From NCBI GenBank assembly GCA_964449835.1, contig CAYVBZ010000009.1, positions 1-45,802 of the forward strand: DNA of 45,802 bases, in the 5' to 3' direction. The DNA comes from JABDGC01 sp964449835. GTDB taxonomy: Bacteria > Pseudomonadota > Gammaproteobacteria > DSM-16500. Numbering within the stretch: the stretch's first letter is position 1; each line of letters starts with the position of its first letter. A model generated the notes under the pieces. It searched no databases. It saw only the letters and a list, made by a program, of their open reading frames with translations, and was not told the origin of the DNA. The translations under genes and the position numbers were made by a program. This document shows, piece after piece, positions 1 to 8,563 of the stretch.

Positions 1-176
1 GCCGCATGAATGGCCGCTCGCAATATGCGTGAAAAAGCAGTCTCTGCTTCATTTTGCTGTGATGTTTGCGCAAAAAGTCCAAGCACGCTTGGCTGCATAT
101 ACAGGTATATGTGTTCCCTTAGGTCTTTTGACACCTTAGATAAGGCAAACAGGTCTTCGCTTCTGGTTGTGCTCAT
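1..176 (-). CDS. Truncated N-terminus of an unknown protein (possibly F-box-like)
   Basis: A leftward reading frame starts with ATG at 176 and stays open for 58 codons to the window edge, so only the N-terminus is visible. An AGAGGAG ribosome-binding site lies about 5 nt upstream, which makes this frame much more convincing than the overlapping rightward frame 10-216. The visible peptide begins MSTTRSEDLFALSKVSKD and continues with LREHIYLYMQPSVLGLFAQT. The spacing of leucines around a Y-M-x-P-S-V-L segment loosely recalls the start of eukaryotic-like F-box domains found in Legionellales effectors. That resemblance is weak and is only an inference. No other function can be proposed from 58 residues. 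Confidence 0.55.
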   Translation of the reverse strand, partial: MSTTRSEDLFALSKVSKDLREHIYLYMQPSVLGLFAQTSQQNEAETAFSRILRAAIHA

Positions 177-516
177 TTTGCTCCTCTATATTTTTTATGT
201 AAACAAATTGAACTAGTATACTGGGGCAGGCCATGAAAGAGAAGGACAGACTTTAGAATAAACACGGAAGCTCCTTATGGTTTAGTTCCATTGCTGTTTT
301 CGACACAACAATGTTATCAAATCGGGGCTTCTTTTTTTACTCAAAACGGTGAAGGTTCAATTCCAGTACTTTTTCTCTAATTTTTAATAAAGTAAGTATT
401 CGGTAACCCTAGAATCCGCCACTTAATAAAACACTAATTCCTTGATTAAACTAACAAAACAAAAGCACCCCCCAAATTAGACTATAATATAAATATATCG
501 CGGAAAGAGATCACTT
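177..516. other. 340-bp AT-rich non-coding region between divergent genes
   Basis: This stretch separates the leftward truncated gene from the rightward pilus operon and carries no convincing gene. It should contain promoters for both directions. Two partly complementary octamers, GAAGCTCC at 267-274 and GGGGCTTC at 324-331, enclose a smaller CATTGCTG/CAACAATG pairing. A run of seven T follows at 333-339. This could be a rightward terminator-like structure of a small RNA, but the loop is long and no clear promoter was found for it. Confidence 0.5.
483..488 (+). promoter_or_regulatory. -10 element upstream of the pilus operon
   Basis: A perfect TATAAT hexamer lies 29 bp before the first pilus gene. 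No good TTGACA-like -35 is present at 16-18 bp spacing (the bases there are CAAAAG). If real, the promoter is probably weak or activator-dependent. The GAAAGAGA stretch 5-10 nt before the ATG at 517 is a modest ribosome-binding site. Confidence 0.45.
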
Positions 517-2133
517 ATGGCTTCCGACCCGAATACAGTCTCTGAACAAACTGAAGTGCATGCGAGCCAAACCCAAAACAATATGGCTGCCCTGCAGCTT
601 TATGCCGCTGCAACCCACACCCAAATTGTTCAAGGTTTGGCCGAGATCGATTTAAAAGACAAAGCCATGGACGAAATGTTGGAGTGGTGCACGCGAGAAG
701 AGGGTATCGTTGTATTAAAAAGTGCGACCATTCTTTCCGCCGATCCCACTTCGCGTAAAGTACAAAATTGTAAATCGGTCATGCTGACCAAAGGCATTTA
801 TCCAGGGCAGGTTTTTGCCGCGACCAATAGTTTCATTGCTTTGCTCTTAGCGACCAGCGAAGAAGAGGAAGAAGCTGATAAGCATGTCGGTGAAACCAGC
901 ATCACCTTCAGCGATCAACAAAAGCATTTGCGTGAATTGGTCAACGAAGCTGCAAGACGAAATGTCAGCGATATTCATATTCAAGTGCGACAAACCTACA
1001 CCAAAGTCCGCATGCGTCAACATGGTGAACTGCATGTTTACGCGGAGTGGTCCGAAAAAATGGGCCGCGAAATCGCCTCTGTCGCCTTTAACAAAGAAAC
1101 CGATCATGCGACTTCCCATTTTAATCCCTTGGTTCCACAAGACGCGTCCATGCCGCTCAAAATACAAGGCAAAGACATCCGTCTCCGTTTAGCGAGTATT
1201 CCTGCACATGGCGGATTTGATATGGTCATGCGTATTTTGGCGACTGGCGAAGAACAGCGTCCAACGCTTAATGTCTTAGGCTATACGACGAACCAAATTG
1301 AGATCATTAAAACCGCGATGGCTCTGCCCTTTGGCGCAATCATTGTGGCAGGACCGACAGGCTCCGGTAAAACCACCACCTTGGCCAGTTGTATGGGCAT
1401 GGTGGAAGAAACGGCCAAACTCTATTCTATTGAAGATCCGGTGGAAAAAGTGATTGAACAAGCGACACAAGTGCCTGTGAACACGGACAAAGCGGACCGC
1501 AGCTTCGCAGCAATGGGACGCGCGGCTTTACGTATGGACCCGGATGTGATCATGTTAGGTGAAATGCGCGATGAAGAAACAGCGCGCATCATGGTGTCCG
1601 CTTCAATCACCGGTCACTTGGTTTTGAGCACCTTGCACACGAATCGCGCGACAGCAATCATTACCCGTCTTTTGGACATGAAGGTTTCACCCAATCTCTT
1701 GAGTGATAGTTCCCTTTTGCGTTGTTTATGCTGTCAACGTTTGGCGGTAAAGCTCTGTCAAGGCTGTTGTATTCCAGTAAAAAATTCTCCTGACCATAAG
1801 GAGCAACTACCGGGGTGGCAGGAAGTCTTGGGTGCGGAAGTCATTGAAAAAGCCCGCGCGCGCGGGCCCGGCTGTGCAAAATGCCATAATAGCGGCATTG
1901 GCGGCCGTATTGTGGTCGCAGAAGTGATTTATGTGGATGAAGAAGGCCGAAAATTTGTGCTGAAAGGAGATACCATCGGTTGGGAGGCCTATTTGAAAGA
2001 AAATGGTTGGCAAAATTTTTATGATCGTGCAGTTGATTTGGTCTCAAAAGGGATTATTGATCCCTTTGACGCGGAAAAAGTGGTTGGCCCCATTAATTCT
2101 TCAACCAAAGCGAAGAATTATATCTATAAGTAA
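517..2133 (+). CDS. Type IVb pilus assembly ATPase (GspE/PilB/PilQ-R64 family)
   Basis: This 538-aa protein is a hexameric secretion ATPase that powers pilus subunit assembly at the cytoplasmic face of the inner membrane. The Walker A motif GPTGSGKTTT lies at residues 279-288 and Walker B DVIMLGE at 343-349. The Asp-box region (YSIEDPVEK) lies between them, and the conserved His stretch HLVLSTLHTN follows. A cysteine-rich zinc-binding segment follows the core (CLCC, CQGCC, then CAKC), typical of GspE/PilB extension ATPases and absent from VirB11 proteins. The N-terminal domain of about 130 residues is short and poorly conserved, as in IncI plasmid PilQ and TcpT-type ATPases. It is the first gene of a co-directional pilus cluster and precedes the platform gene by 71 bp. 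Confidence 0.93.
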   Translation: MASDPNTVSEQTEVHASQTQNNMAALQLYAAATHTQIVQGLAEIDLKDKAMDEMLEWCTREEGIVVLKSATILSADPTSRKVQNCKSVMLTKGIYPGQVFAATNSFIALLLATSEEEEEADKHVGETSITFSDQQKHLRELVNEAARRNVSDIHIQVRQTYTKVRMRQHGELHVYAEWSEKMGREIASVAFNKETDHATSHFNPLVPQDASMPLKIQGKDIRLRLASIPAHGGFDMVMRILATGEEQRPTLNVLGYTTNQIEIIKTAMALPFGAIIVAGPTGSGKTTTLASCMGMVEETAKLYSIEDPVEKVIEQATQVPVNTDKADRSFAAMGRAALRMDPDVIMLGEMRDEETARIMVSASITGHLVLSTLHTNRATAIITRLLDMKVSPNLLSDSSLLRCLCCQRLAVKLCQGCCIPVKNSPDHKEQLPGWQEVLGAEVIEKARARGPGCAKCHNSGIGGRIVVAEVIYVDEEGRKFVLKGDTIGWEAYLKENGWQNFYDRAVDLVSKGIIDPFDAEKVVGPINSSTKAKNYIYK

Positions 2134-2204
2134 TCGCCATTTTTCATTTTGAAATGAAAGGGGTATATTATTAAAGTGCCCTTGCTCATTTTCTAAGGAA
2201 AGAC

Positions 2205-3254
2205 ATGGCAGGACCAAGCTTAACCTCAATCATACAGGAAAAAATCAAAAAACTGCGTTTTGGTACAAAAGCGCAATTAGCCTTTTTGGAAGATTTTGCA
2301 AGTTTGGTGGATGACGGTATTCCCCCGAATAAGGCTGTTGAAATGCTGGCTCGCGCTTCCAAAGGCGTGCCCAGGGATGTTGCTGCATCCATTGCCGCTA
2401 ATATCTCAACGGGAAAGCCCTTGGCCGAAGGCATGCGAGAGTGGTTTGCTTTCAATGTCGTTGAAATTGTGCGTATCGGTGAAGAAGGCGGTGTCTTGGG
2501 AGAGACCATGAGGTCCGCGATTAACATGATGAGCTCCCATTCCTCGGTTATGGGCGCTTTATTCGGCGCGATTATGTATCCCTCAACGATCTGTCTCATC
2601 GCCTGCTGTGTCATCATCTATCTCAATAATGGCGTTCTGACGCAGTTTGTCATGATTAAGCCCATGGACAGCTGGCCGGAAGCCGGCATACGCTTAGTTC
2701 ATCTGGCGCATTTCATTGAAAGTTGGTGGTGGACCATCGTTCTCGCCGCGGGCGCTTTGGTTTTTGTGTTACGCATTGTCTTGAAAAATTATACCGGCCT
2801 CTTCCGCCCTCTCTTGGATAAGTTTTTTCCTTTTAATATGTATCGGCAATTTGTCGCGGCGCATGTGCTGGAAACCTTAGGTCTTTTGGTGTCGAATGGT
2901 GTGGTGTTCAAATCGGCCTTAGGCATTATGCAGCATAAAGTTTCCCCCTATCTCGGCAAGCATCTGACGCAGATGGAACAGTTGATGGGCAAGGGCAAGG
3001 GAAATATTGCCGACGTGTTAAACACCGGCTTAATTAGTGAAACTGATTTGATGCGTCTTCGTATTTTGGCAGAAGTAAAGGGTTTTGAGCATGGCCTCAT
3101 TCGTTTAGGGATTCGCGGTTCAGATCAAGGAATGGCTACGCTAAAATTAATGGGCAAAATTGTGGGCGGCCTCTTGATGGTAGTCGGCATGCTGCTCATC
3201 ATGGTGGCAATTAATGGCATTTATCAAACGGGCATGTCCTTGGGGAACCAGTGA
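2205..3254 (+). CDS. Type IVb pilus inner-membrane platform protein (GspF/PilR-like)
   Basis: This 349-aa polytopic protein belongs to the GspF/PilC/PilR family, which forms the inner-membrane platform contacted by the assembly ATPase. The first cytoplasmic four-helix domain contains LEDFASLVDDGIPPNKAVEML and the family-typical VEIVRIGEEGG...LGETMRSAI. Hydrophobic spans follow near residues 115-145 and 175-200, with a last one near 315-340. The second GspF repeat lies between them (LGLLVSNGVVFKSALGIM). The ATG at 2205 follows an AAGGAAAG ribosome-binding site. The stop overlaps the start of the next gene (3251) by 4 nt (GTGA), which indicates translational coupling in the pilus operon. Confidence 0.92.
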   Translation: MAGPSLTSIIQEKIKKLRFGTKAQLAFLEDFASLVDDGIPPNKAVEMLARASKGVPRDVAASIAANISTGKPLAEGMREWFAFNVVEIVRIGEEGGVLGETMRSAINMMSSHSSVMGALFGAIMYPSTICLIACCVIIYLNNGVLTQFVMIKPMDSWPEAGIRLVHLAHFIESWWWTIVLAAGALVFVLRIVLKNYTGLFRPLLDKFFPFNMYRQFVAAHVLETLGLLVSNGVVFKSALGIMQHKVSPYLGKHLTQMEQLMGKGKGNIADVLNTGLISETDLMRLRILAEVKGFEHGLIRLGIRGSDQGMATLKLMGKIVGGLLMVVGMLLIMVAINGIYQTGMSLGNQ

Positions 3255-4174
3255 AAAAAAATTTTTCCAAAATTCAAACTGGCGTTACCTTCTTCGAGGT
3301 CATGCTGGTGCTTAGTATTGCAGGCTTGCTTTTAGTAGCCAGTGTCAAAACGTATCAATCACTTCAAAGTACCTTTCAACTTCAGGCGGTGAAGTATAAC
3401 ATCGATCAGTTATTGGAAGCGGCAAGCAACTATTATAAAGCGAATTGTGCCGCCGGAGATTTTTCTCCCAATGTCCCGGGCTTTCTTTCTCCCTATTCCA
3501 CAAAAGGCAACGTTTCCTATCCGCCCGGAAGTACTAGTTATTATCCCGTCTCAATTTCTTCTACCTTACTTTCGCAGGGTTATCTTCAGGATTGGCACCC
3601 CACTAATCCGAATGTTGATGCAATGGAAGGGGAGTCAGGTTATGTGGTTCAACTGAACCCCATGCTTTCCTCAACTTCTGGTATCACTTTACCGGTCAAT
3701 ACTTGTGTTGTTACAACCACGGGACAAGCCTGTCTTCCCATCACAAACGCAAATATCACGGCACCGTCGCGGGCTTATTCAGGGGCAGTCAACGATACCC
3801 TCTCTCCCTATCAAGCTATTGTTGTCACTTGGCAGGTGCAAGTGGCAGTGAAAATAAACCCACAAAGTAAAGTGACAGCGGATGCGTCTTTTTTGGGAGC
3901 TGATTGCATGTCAGATAGTTCCGGGACAGGAACGGTTGACCCTTGTTCAGTTGGGAATAGCAGCCATAAATACTTAGTATGGTCTCGCATCCCCTCTGCC
4001 TCGTTGAGACAAGGCTCAATATTTTCAGCGAGTCTGCCCGCTCTCAAACAATTCAAGGAACAATATACCCAAGATCCTTATTATCAATATAATGGTGCTT
4101 TAAATTCAACTTATCAATATAATAATTCTTCAACTGCAAATCAGGCGCCTGTTTATTATTTATGTGGCGGATAA
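3251..4174 (+). CDS. Large type IV prepilin (minor pilin or tip component)
   Basis: This is a 307-aa prepilin starting with GTG at 3251, inside the previous stop. The leader is 11 residues ending in Gly, then V-T-F-F-E-V-M-L-V-L. This is a class III prepilin peptidase site with Glu at +5 and a hydrophobic N-terminal helix. At about 296 mature residues it is much larger than a typical major pilin. The C-terminal part is rich in Tyr, Ser, Thr and Asn and ends in Cys-Gly-Gly. A 13-nt direct repeat (TTATCAATATAAT at 4081 and 4111) encodes two copies of YQYN near the end. Position after the platform gene matches the PilS/PilV location in IncI-type clusters. Size suggests a minor pilin or adhesin-like tip subunit (inference). 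Confidence 0.85.
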   Translation: MKKNFSKIQTGVTFFEVMLVLSIAGLLLVASVKTYQSLQSTFQLQAVKYNIDQLLEAASNYYKANCAAGDFSPNVPGFLSPYSTKGNVSYPPGSTSYYPVSISSTLLSQGYLQDWHPTNPNVDAMEGESGYVVQLNPMLSSTSGITLPVNTCVVTTTGQACLPITNANITAPSRAYSGAVNDTLSPYQAIVVTWQVQVAVKINPQSKVTADASFLGADCMSDSSGTGTVDPCSVGNSSHKYLVWSRIPSASLRQGSIFSASLPALKQFKEQYTQDPYYQYNGALNSTYQYNNSSTANQAPVYYLCGG

Positions 4175-4178
4175 GAAC

Positions 4179-5162
4179 ATGAACATGCACAAAAGAATGG
4201 GTTTTACTTTGCTGGAAATGCTGTTGGTTTTAGCCATCATGGGCGGGGCCCTTACGCTTGCGCTCAACTATGGTACGCGACAAGCCGCCCAGCAGCGGCG
4301 GGATAAAATAGCCCTGCAAATGCAGCAAATTTTAAACGCGGGCTTGGCTTATTATACAGACTTCGGAACCTGGCCAGTATCGGCCTGCAATTTTTTAAGC
4401 ACGGGCACCAATTCATCAAGCCCGTTTACTAATTTATCCTCCGCCACCTTAATCAGCACAGGTTATCTTCCTGCCTCTGTCGGCACCAATGCTTTTGGTT
4501 ATACTTACAAAGTGGCCTGTGATAGTGTGACGGGCAGTGTTTTTTATGTCAGTACGCAGTTAAATAACAAAACGAATGCCTTGATTGTTGCCGGGGAACT
4601 GCCGGTGGGCTATCTTTCTGATGCAAATGGCAACGCATCCACCACCAGCACGTATGTCACAGCACAAGTCACAACGCCCGGTCAAAATCTAAATAATGCG
4701 CGTTCTTTAAATTTCGCGGGCGTTTATCGTAACGGAGGCTGCGTGCCTGTGCCGGCCTGTCCTGGCTATAATCTGTCAACGCTCGCCTGCAACTCAGGCA
4801 CCAATTGTATGCAACCCCAAATTATGGTGGCCGCAGCTTCTGTGAACGGTGTGAGCGATAGCAATTCTACAAATGTTTATCCTATAACCGGCTTCACAGC
4901 CTATGCCAGTTCTATCTCAACGACTCCTACGCCCTGTTTGTCAGGACAACCCACATCTTGTACCACACCAGGGGGAAGTTCACCCACCACTTACTATTGG
5001 CGCGTCTGCTTACAAGTTGTTACAGGTAAGGGAGTTGTCTCATCTACTAATACGGGGACAGGAGCAAACGCTTGGGGGGAATATACCGCTCTGGTGGCGA
5101 TGACGCGTTGTGCGCCCCCCAGTGAACCGACTGGCTCTGATTTTACGGTTTATACCCGATGA
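4179..5162 (+). CDS. Second large type IV prepilin
   Basis: This prepilin starts MNMHKRMG and is cut before F-T-L-L-E, again with Glu at +5 and a hydrophobic helix LLVLAIMGGALTLALNYG. I choose ATG at 4179, 4 nt after the previous stop, which gives 327 aa and an 8-residue leader. A GTG at 4164 inside the previous gene is possible but gives an unusual leader. Several later cysteines (C-N-F, V-A-C-D, C-V-P-V-P-A-C, C-L-S-G-Q-P-T-S-C) suggest disulfides in the periplasmic globular domain. It resembles the preceding prepilin only in general design. Together they may form an initiating or tip complex, like minor pilins elsewhere. The exact role is unknown. Confidence 0.83.
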   Translation: MNMHKRMGFTLLEMLLVLAIMGGALTLALNYGTRQAAQQRRDKIALQMQQILNAGLAYYTDFGTWPVSACNFLSTGTNSSSPFTNLSSATLISTGYLPASVGTNAFGYTYKVACDSVTGSVFYVSTQLNNKTNALIVAGELPVGYLSDANGNASTTSTYVTAQVTTPGQNLNNARSLNFAGVYRNGGCVPVPACPGYNLSTLACNSGTNCMQPQIMVAAASVNGVSDSNSTNVYPITGFTAYASSISTTPTPCLSGQPTSCTTPGGSSPTTYYWRVCLQVVTGKGVVSSTNTGTGANAWGEYTALVAMTRCAPPSEPTGSDFTVYTR

Positions 5163-5235
5163 AAATCCCCTTACACATTTTATTTAAATCGCTTATACTT
5201 AAGTTTGAATTTACATGAGATCAGGGACTTATCCT

Positions 5236-5691
5236 ATGCATTTCATCAGGATTGAAGTGAAGTGCCTTTTACGCTGGCTGCTGATCTTTTGCTGTTTTTT
5301 TCCCGTGCTTTCCTTTGCGGAATGGGAAATGGCCCATCCACAAGCAGCCGCCCCCAGCGATCCTTTTTTTCAAGCGGGAACGCAGCAGAATAACGCCTTT
5401 TCGCCGGCAGGGGGAGATGCTTTCCCCAATCAATTCGCTAATCTCGGCACCCCAGCGCCTGTTTACGCCATTAGCATCAGCGGTTCCTTAAAACAGAACC
5501 TGGAGCGCATTTTTGGCCGCTATCATTGGAAGGTTGTCTGGAAGGCCCCTTATGACTACAACTTTGATGGCCGTGTCACGGGCGCAAGTGTCCCTGATGT
5601 GCTGGAAAAACTGCTCAGGCCTTTCCCCTTGCAGGCTGTGATGTATATGTCTAACCGAACCATGGTGATTGTGCCGAGGCAGAGACAATGA
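5236..5691 (+). CDS. Periplasmic TcpQ/PilL-C-like pilus assembly protein
   Basis: This 151-aa exported protein has a signal peptide ending in PVLSFA before E-W-E-M. A Pro/Ala/Gln-rich linker follows, then a C-terminal domain of about 75 residues. Within it, GSLKQNLERIFGRYHW and the later V-P-D-V-L-E-K-L-L-R-P-F-P-L match the TcpQ/PilL C-terminal domain. In type IVb pilus and secretin systems that domain binds or stabilises the outer-membrane secretin. An upstream in-frame ATG at 5215 has no ribosome-binding site. ATG 5236 has CAGGGA about 9 nt upstream, so I start there. The stop overlaps the secretin start as ATGA, consistent with coupled synthesis of a secretin and its partner. Confidence 0.8.
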   Translation: MHFIRIEVKCLLRWLLIFCCFFPVLSFAEWEMAHPQAAAPSDPFFQAGTQQNNAFSPAGGDAFPNQFANLGTPAPVYAISISGSLKQNLERIFGRYHWKVVWKAPYDYNFDGRVTGASVPDVLEKLLRPFPLQAVMYMSNRTMVIVPRQRQ

Positions 5692-7328
5692 CTAAACTAG
5701 GCCCAAGTTTACTGCGCTTTCTATGTTTTCTTTTCATGGCTTTTCTTATCGGCTGTAATTCCACGACTTATAACCAAACGGAAGGCAATATCGCTGAAGC
5801 CAAACAGCGCGAAGTTGCGGCACGGTCTCATATGGATGCCTTGACCAAACCCAGCTCTCCTTTAATGATTAAAGATGGGATGTATGTGGATACCACGCCC
5901 GTCAGCCTCGAACGTCAACCGGACTGGCTTAAAAATCCAATTGTGATTAAAGGCGATCAAATGCCTTTTTCCTATTACACCCGCGTCATTGCCAATGCCG
6001 CCAACAAGAATGTTTTGACTAAATATCAATCCGGATTGGATCCAACCATCGTCCTGAGTATGAACTATTCCGGTACGGTCAAAGGTGCATTGGACTTATT
6101 AGCGGCCAAAACCGCTTATGTTTATAGCATTCAACGCGGCAATACCGTTTATTGGCAAGCTTATATCACCCGCACTTTTAGTGTCGCTTTTATGCCAGGC
6201 ACTTCGGATTATATGATGGGGCAAAACACTGGGAGCTCAACTAGCAGCGCCAGCACAGGTGGAGGCGCGGTGGTCGGAGCGCCGACAGATGCTTCTGCAT
6301 CGGAATATAGCAGCTTAAGCGGCAAATCCTTGTCCATTTGGTCTGATGTGGAGAGCACAGTCAAACAACTTCTTTCTCAAGACGGGAAAGTCTTTGTTTC
6401 ACAATCGTCGACCTCGGTCACGGTGAGGGACAAACCTACTAATGTTGAATTGATCGGGCAATATATCCGTAATTTAAACAAAAACCTATCCCAGCAGGTT
6501 TTTGTGAAAATTGAAGTTTTAGATGTTTCCTTGAGCAATGATTTTAACTGGGGCATTAATTGGCAATTAGTTGAAAATGCTTTTGCCCATAGTAACTGGG
6601 TCTTTAATGGCAATTATGGCAGCCCGCTTAGCATCACCCCCTTAACGGGCGGCAATATACCCGACTTAGGTCTTTCTCCAAGCACGGCGACCGCCGCTTT
6701 GGCTGCGGCCGGCGCCACGTCCTTGCTCTCTGCAGTGGTGAGTGCGCTGAACCAGCAAGGAAAGGTTTCAATTGTCGCGCAACCTCGCGTCGTTTGTATG
6801 AACAACCAGGTTTCAGCCATTCGAATTATTAATACCGAACAATACATCCAAAGTGTCCAAAATACTTCCGTGCCCACGACCGGGAGTTCATCAGGCAGTC
6901 AAACCGTAAATAACGTGAGCACCATTACCTCGCAGGTGACGCCAGCGACCTTAGTGACGGGTTTAACACTCTATCTTCTGCCCAAGATTTTAAACAATAA
7001 AGTGTTTCTGCAAGTCAATGTCGATCTTTCCCAGAACTCCGGTATTACCACGCTTTGCGCGCAAAGCGGGACTTCAGCGGGCACCTGCGCACAAAGTTCA
7101 TATGTCATTCAGTCGCCGCATGTCACGGAGAAAATCTTTAATCAGCGTTCTGTTTTGGTTTCTGGCGAAACCTTGGTTTTATCCGGCTTAAAACAAATTC
7201 AAAATCAGACTGGGGCCATGCAGTTGTTTAACATTCAAGAATTAGGCGGCAAGGCTTCGACGCAAACCAATAACGATACTGTCATTTTAGTGACGCCTTT
7301 TATTCTGCAGTCCCACGGAACAGGCTAA
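5688..7328 (+). CDS. Type IVb pilus secretin, lipoprotein (PilN/BfpB family)
   Basis: This 546-aa outer-membrane secretin forms the channel through which the pilus exits. The N-terminus has a lipoprotein signal with lipobox L-I-G-C before N-S-T-T, as in PilN of R64 and BfpB. N-domains occupy roughly residues 60-290, split by a Gly/Ser-rich linker (GSSTSSASTGGGAVVG). The secretin domain follows with the conserved stretch VSIVAQPRVVCMNNQVSAIR and the C-terminal TNNDTVILVTPFIL. The start codon is inside the previous stop (ATGA at 5688), and the last base of its TAA stop is the first base of the next ATG. This is a very compact operon arrangement. Confidence 0.93.
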   Translation: MTKLGPSLLRFLCFLFMAFLIGCNSTTYNQTEGNIAEAKQREVAARSHMDALTKPSSPLMIKDGMYVDTTPVSLERQPDWLKNPIVIKGDQMPFSYYTRVIANAANKNVLTKYQSGLDPTIVLSMNYSGTVKGALDLLAAKTAYVYSIQRGNTVYWQAYITRTFSVAFMPGTSDYMMGQNTGSSTSSASTGGGAVVGAPTDASASEYSSLSGKSLSIWSDVESTVKQLLSQDGKVFVSQSSTSVTVRDKPTNVELIGQYIRNLNKNLSQQVFVKIEVLDVSLSNDFNWGINWQLVENAFAHSNWVFNGNYGSPLSITPLTGGNIPDLGLSPSTATAALAAAGATSLLSAVVSALNQQGKVSIVAQPRVVCMNNQVSAIRIINTEQYIQSVQNTSVPTTGSSSGSQTVNNVSTITSQVTPATLVTGLTLYLLPKILNNKVFLQVNVDLSQNSGITTLCAQSGTSAGTCAQSSYVIQSPHVTEKIFNQRSVLVSGETLVLSGLKQIQNQTGAMQLFNIQELGGKASTQTNNDTVILVTPFILQSHGTG

Positions 7329-8560
7329 TGGCATATTTAACACGGGAAGATGGGCAGCGTTTTGTTATTCCTTCCTATCGTGACGTGATTTCGAAGCGAA
7401 AAACCTTATTAAAAGAAGATATTCTTGAGTTAAGTTCCCGCTACGGCGAATACATGACCTTCCAACGGCGCGGCCTCGCGCAGTTTGATGTCGCTTTTTC
7501 CCGTGATGCGGGCTACCTTTTTGGCGAATGTGTTTGGCATTTTTTTAAGCGGCCAGTCGACCTCATTTATTGTGAAGTCATCCCGGATACCACGGAAGCC
7601 TATTTTGTTATTGTGAAAGATAGCGGTGTTTATTTGGATGGCACCTTTCCCCTCGAGAATATTGCAGAAGAAGTCTTGGTTTTTACTACGCAAAAAAACA
7701 ACTTTGAGATTTATGTCTATGGGGATGTGCCGATTAGCGAGCAACCCATGGAGGGGAAGTTTTCTTTCGATCCCAGTTCAGTGAAATCCTTCAAGATTTT
7801 ATCCGCGCCCCTTTTCCAGCATTTGCCGGTCGTCAAAACCTATCAACTGCAATTGGTCGATGTGGTTTTGCGGCAACAAGGAATTGGCGTATTTCCAGTT
7901 AAATATGTGATTGCGGTCGCTGTGGCCTTGGGCTTAGCTTGGATGGGGTTTACCTATATTACGCTGCACAAAAAAAAATTACCGACTTTCCAGCTTTCTG
8001 CGCCTGAGAATCCTTTTCTAAATTACAATACTACTTTAATGTCTCCTTCACCGGAGATTGAAATTAAAACGGTTGTTTTGGTGCTTAATTTACTGACGAC
8101 GATGCCTGGGTGGATTCCAACCGATGTCATCTACGCCGGCGGAAATTTGACGATTAATGTCAAATCTTTAGGGACTGATATTGGCATCTTATCCAATTGG
8201 TGCATTCGCAACCATGCTAACCTGGTACTGACGCCCTCTGGCTTCTCATTATCAATGAGCCTGGGACTGCCGAAGCGCGGTCTGCCCACTAAAATTTATC
8301 CTCTCAATCGCGTTATTATTAGCATGATCGATCGAGTCATTATTTTTTTACCCCAAAATGTGGTTAAAGTCGACGCGCCAAAAGTACAAAAAAGCTTCAA
8401 AACAACAAAAGTGCAGATAAATCTGATCGAACTCTCGCCGAGTTTGCTTCTGATGATTGCTGAACAGCTAAAAGACCTGCCGTTAGTCTTGACAAGCATG
8501 ACCTTGAGAATCAATCATGGTCTAACGGGAGAAATCGATTTACAAGCCTTGGGAAATTAA
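7328..8560 (+). CDS. PilO-like pilin accessory protein
   Basis: This 410-aa protein has an N-terminal region of about 190 residues without obvious membrane spans, one transmembrane helix near residues 193-213 (VAVALGLAWMGFTYITL), and a C-terminal periplasmic part. Topology, length and position between the secretin and PilP fit the PilO pilin accessory protein of IncI-type thin pili. That protein is thought to link cytoplasmic assembly machinery to periplasmic components. Sequence identity to the family looks low, so the call depends partly on synteny. It overlaps the secretin stop by one base. The downstream gene starts after 3 nt. Confidence 0.72.
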   Translation: MAYLTREDGQRFVIPSYRDVISKRKTLLKEDILELSSRYGEYMTFQRRGLAQFDVAFSRDAGYLFGECVWHFFKRPVDLIYCEVIPDTTEAYFVIVKDSGVYLDGTFPLENIAEEVLVFTTQKNNFEIYVYGDVPISEQPMEGKFSFDPSSVKSFKILSAPLFQHLPVVKTYQLQLVDVVLRQQGIGVFPVKYVIAVAVALGLAWMGFTYITLHKKKLPTFQLSAPENPFLNYNTTLMSPSPEIEIKTVVLVLNLLTTMPGWIPTDVIYAGGNLTINVKSLGTDIGILSNWCIRNHANLVLTPSGFSLSMSLGLPKRGLPTKIYPLNRVIISMIDRVIIFLPQNVVKVDAPKVQKSFKTTKVQINLIELSPSLLLMIAEQLKDLPLVLTSMTLRINHGLTGEIDLQALGN

Positions 8561-8563
8561 GTT

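Noticed and set aside
10..216. Rightward 68-codon open frame at the left edge
   Set aside because: No ribosome-binding site and no protein-like pattern. The opposite strand has a well-placed GGAG and a sensible peptide.
847..1192. Open frames on both strands inside the ATPase gene (and similar ones inside ahcY, metK, pnp and tkt)
   Set aside because: They are shadows of strongly conserved genes, with no ribosome-binding sites and no family features.
4164..4178. Earlier GTG start of the second large prepilin
   Set aside because: It overlaps the previous gene and would lengthen the leader. ATG 4179 gives a normal 8-residue leader.
5215..5235. Upstream ATG for the TcpQ-like gene
   Set aside because: No ribosome-binding site there. 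ATG 5236 has one and gives a typical signal peptide.
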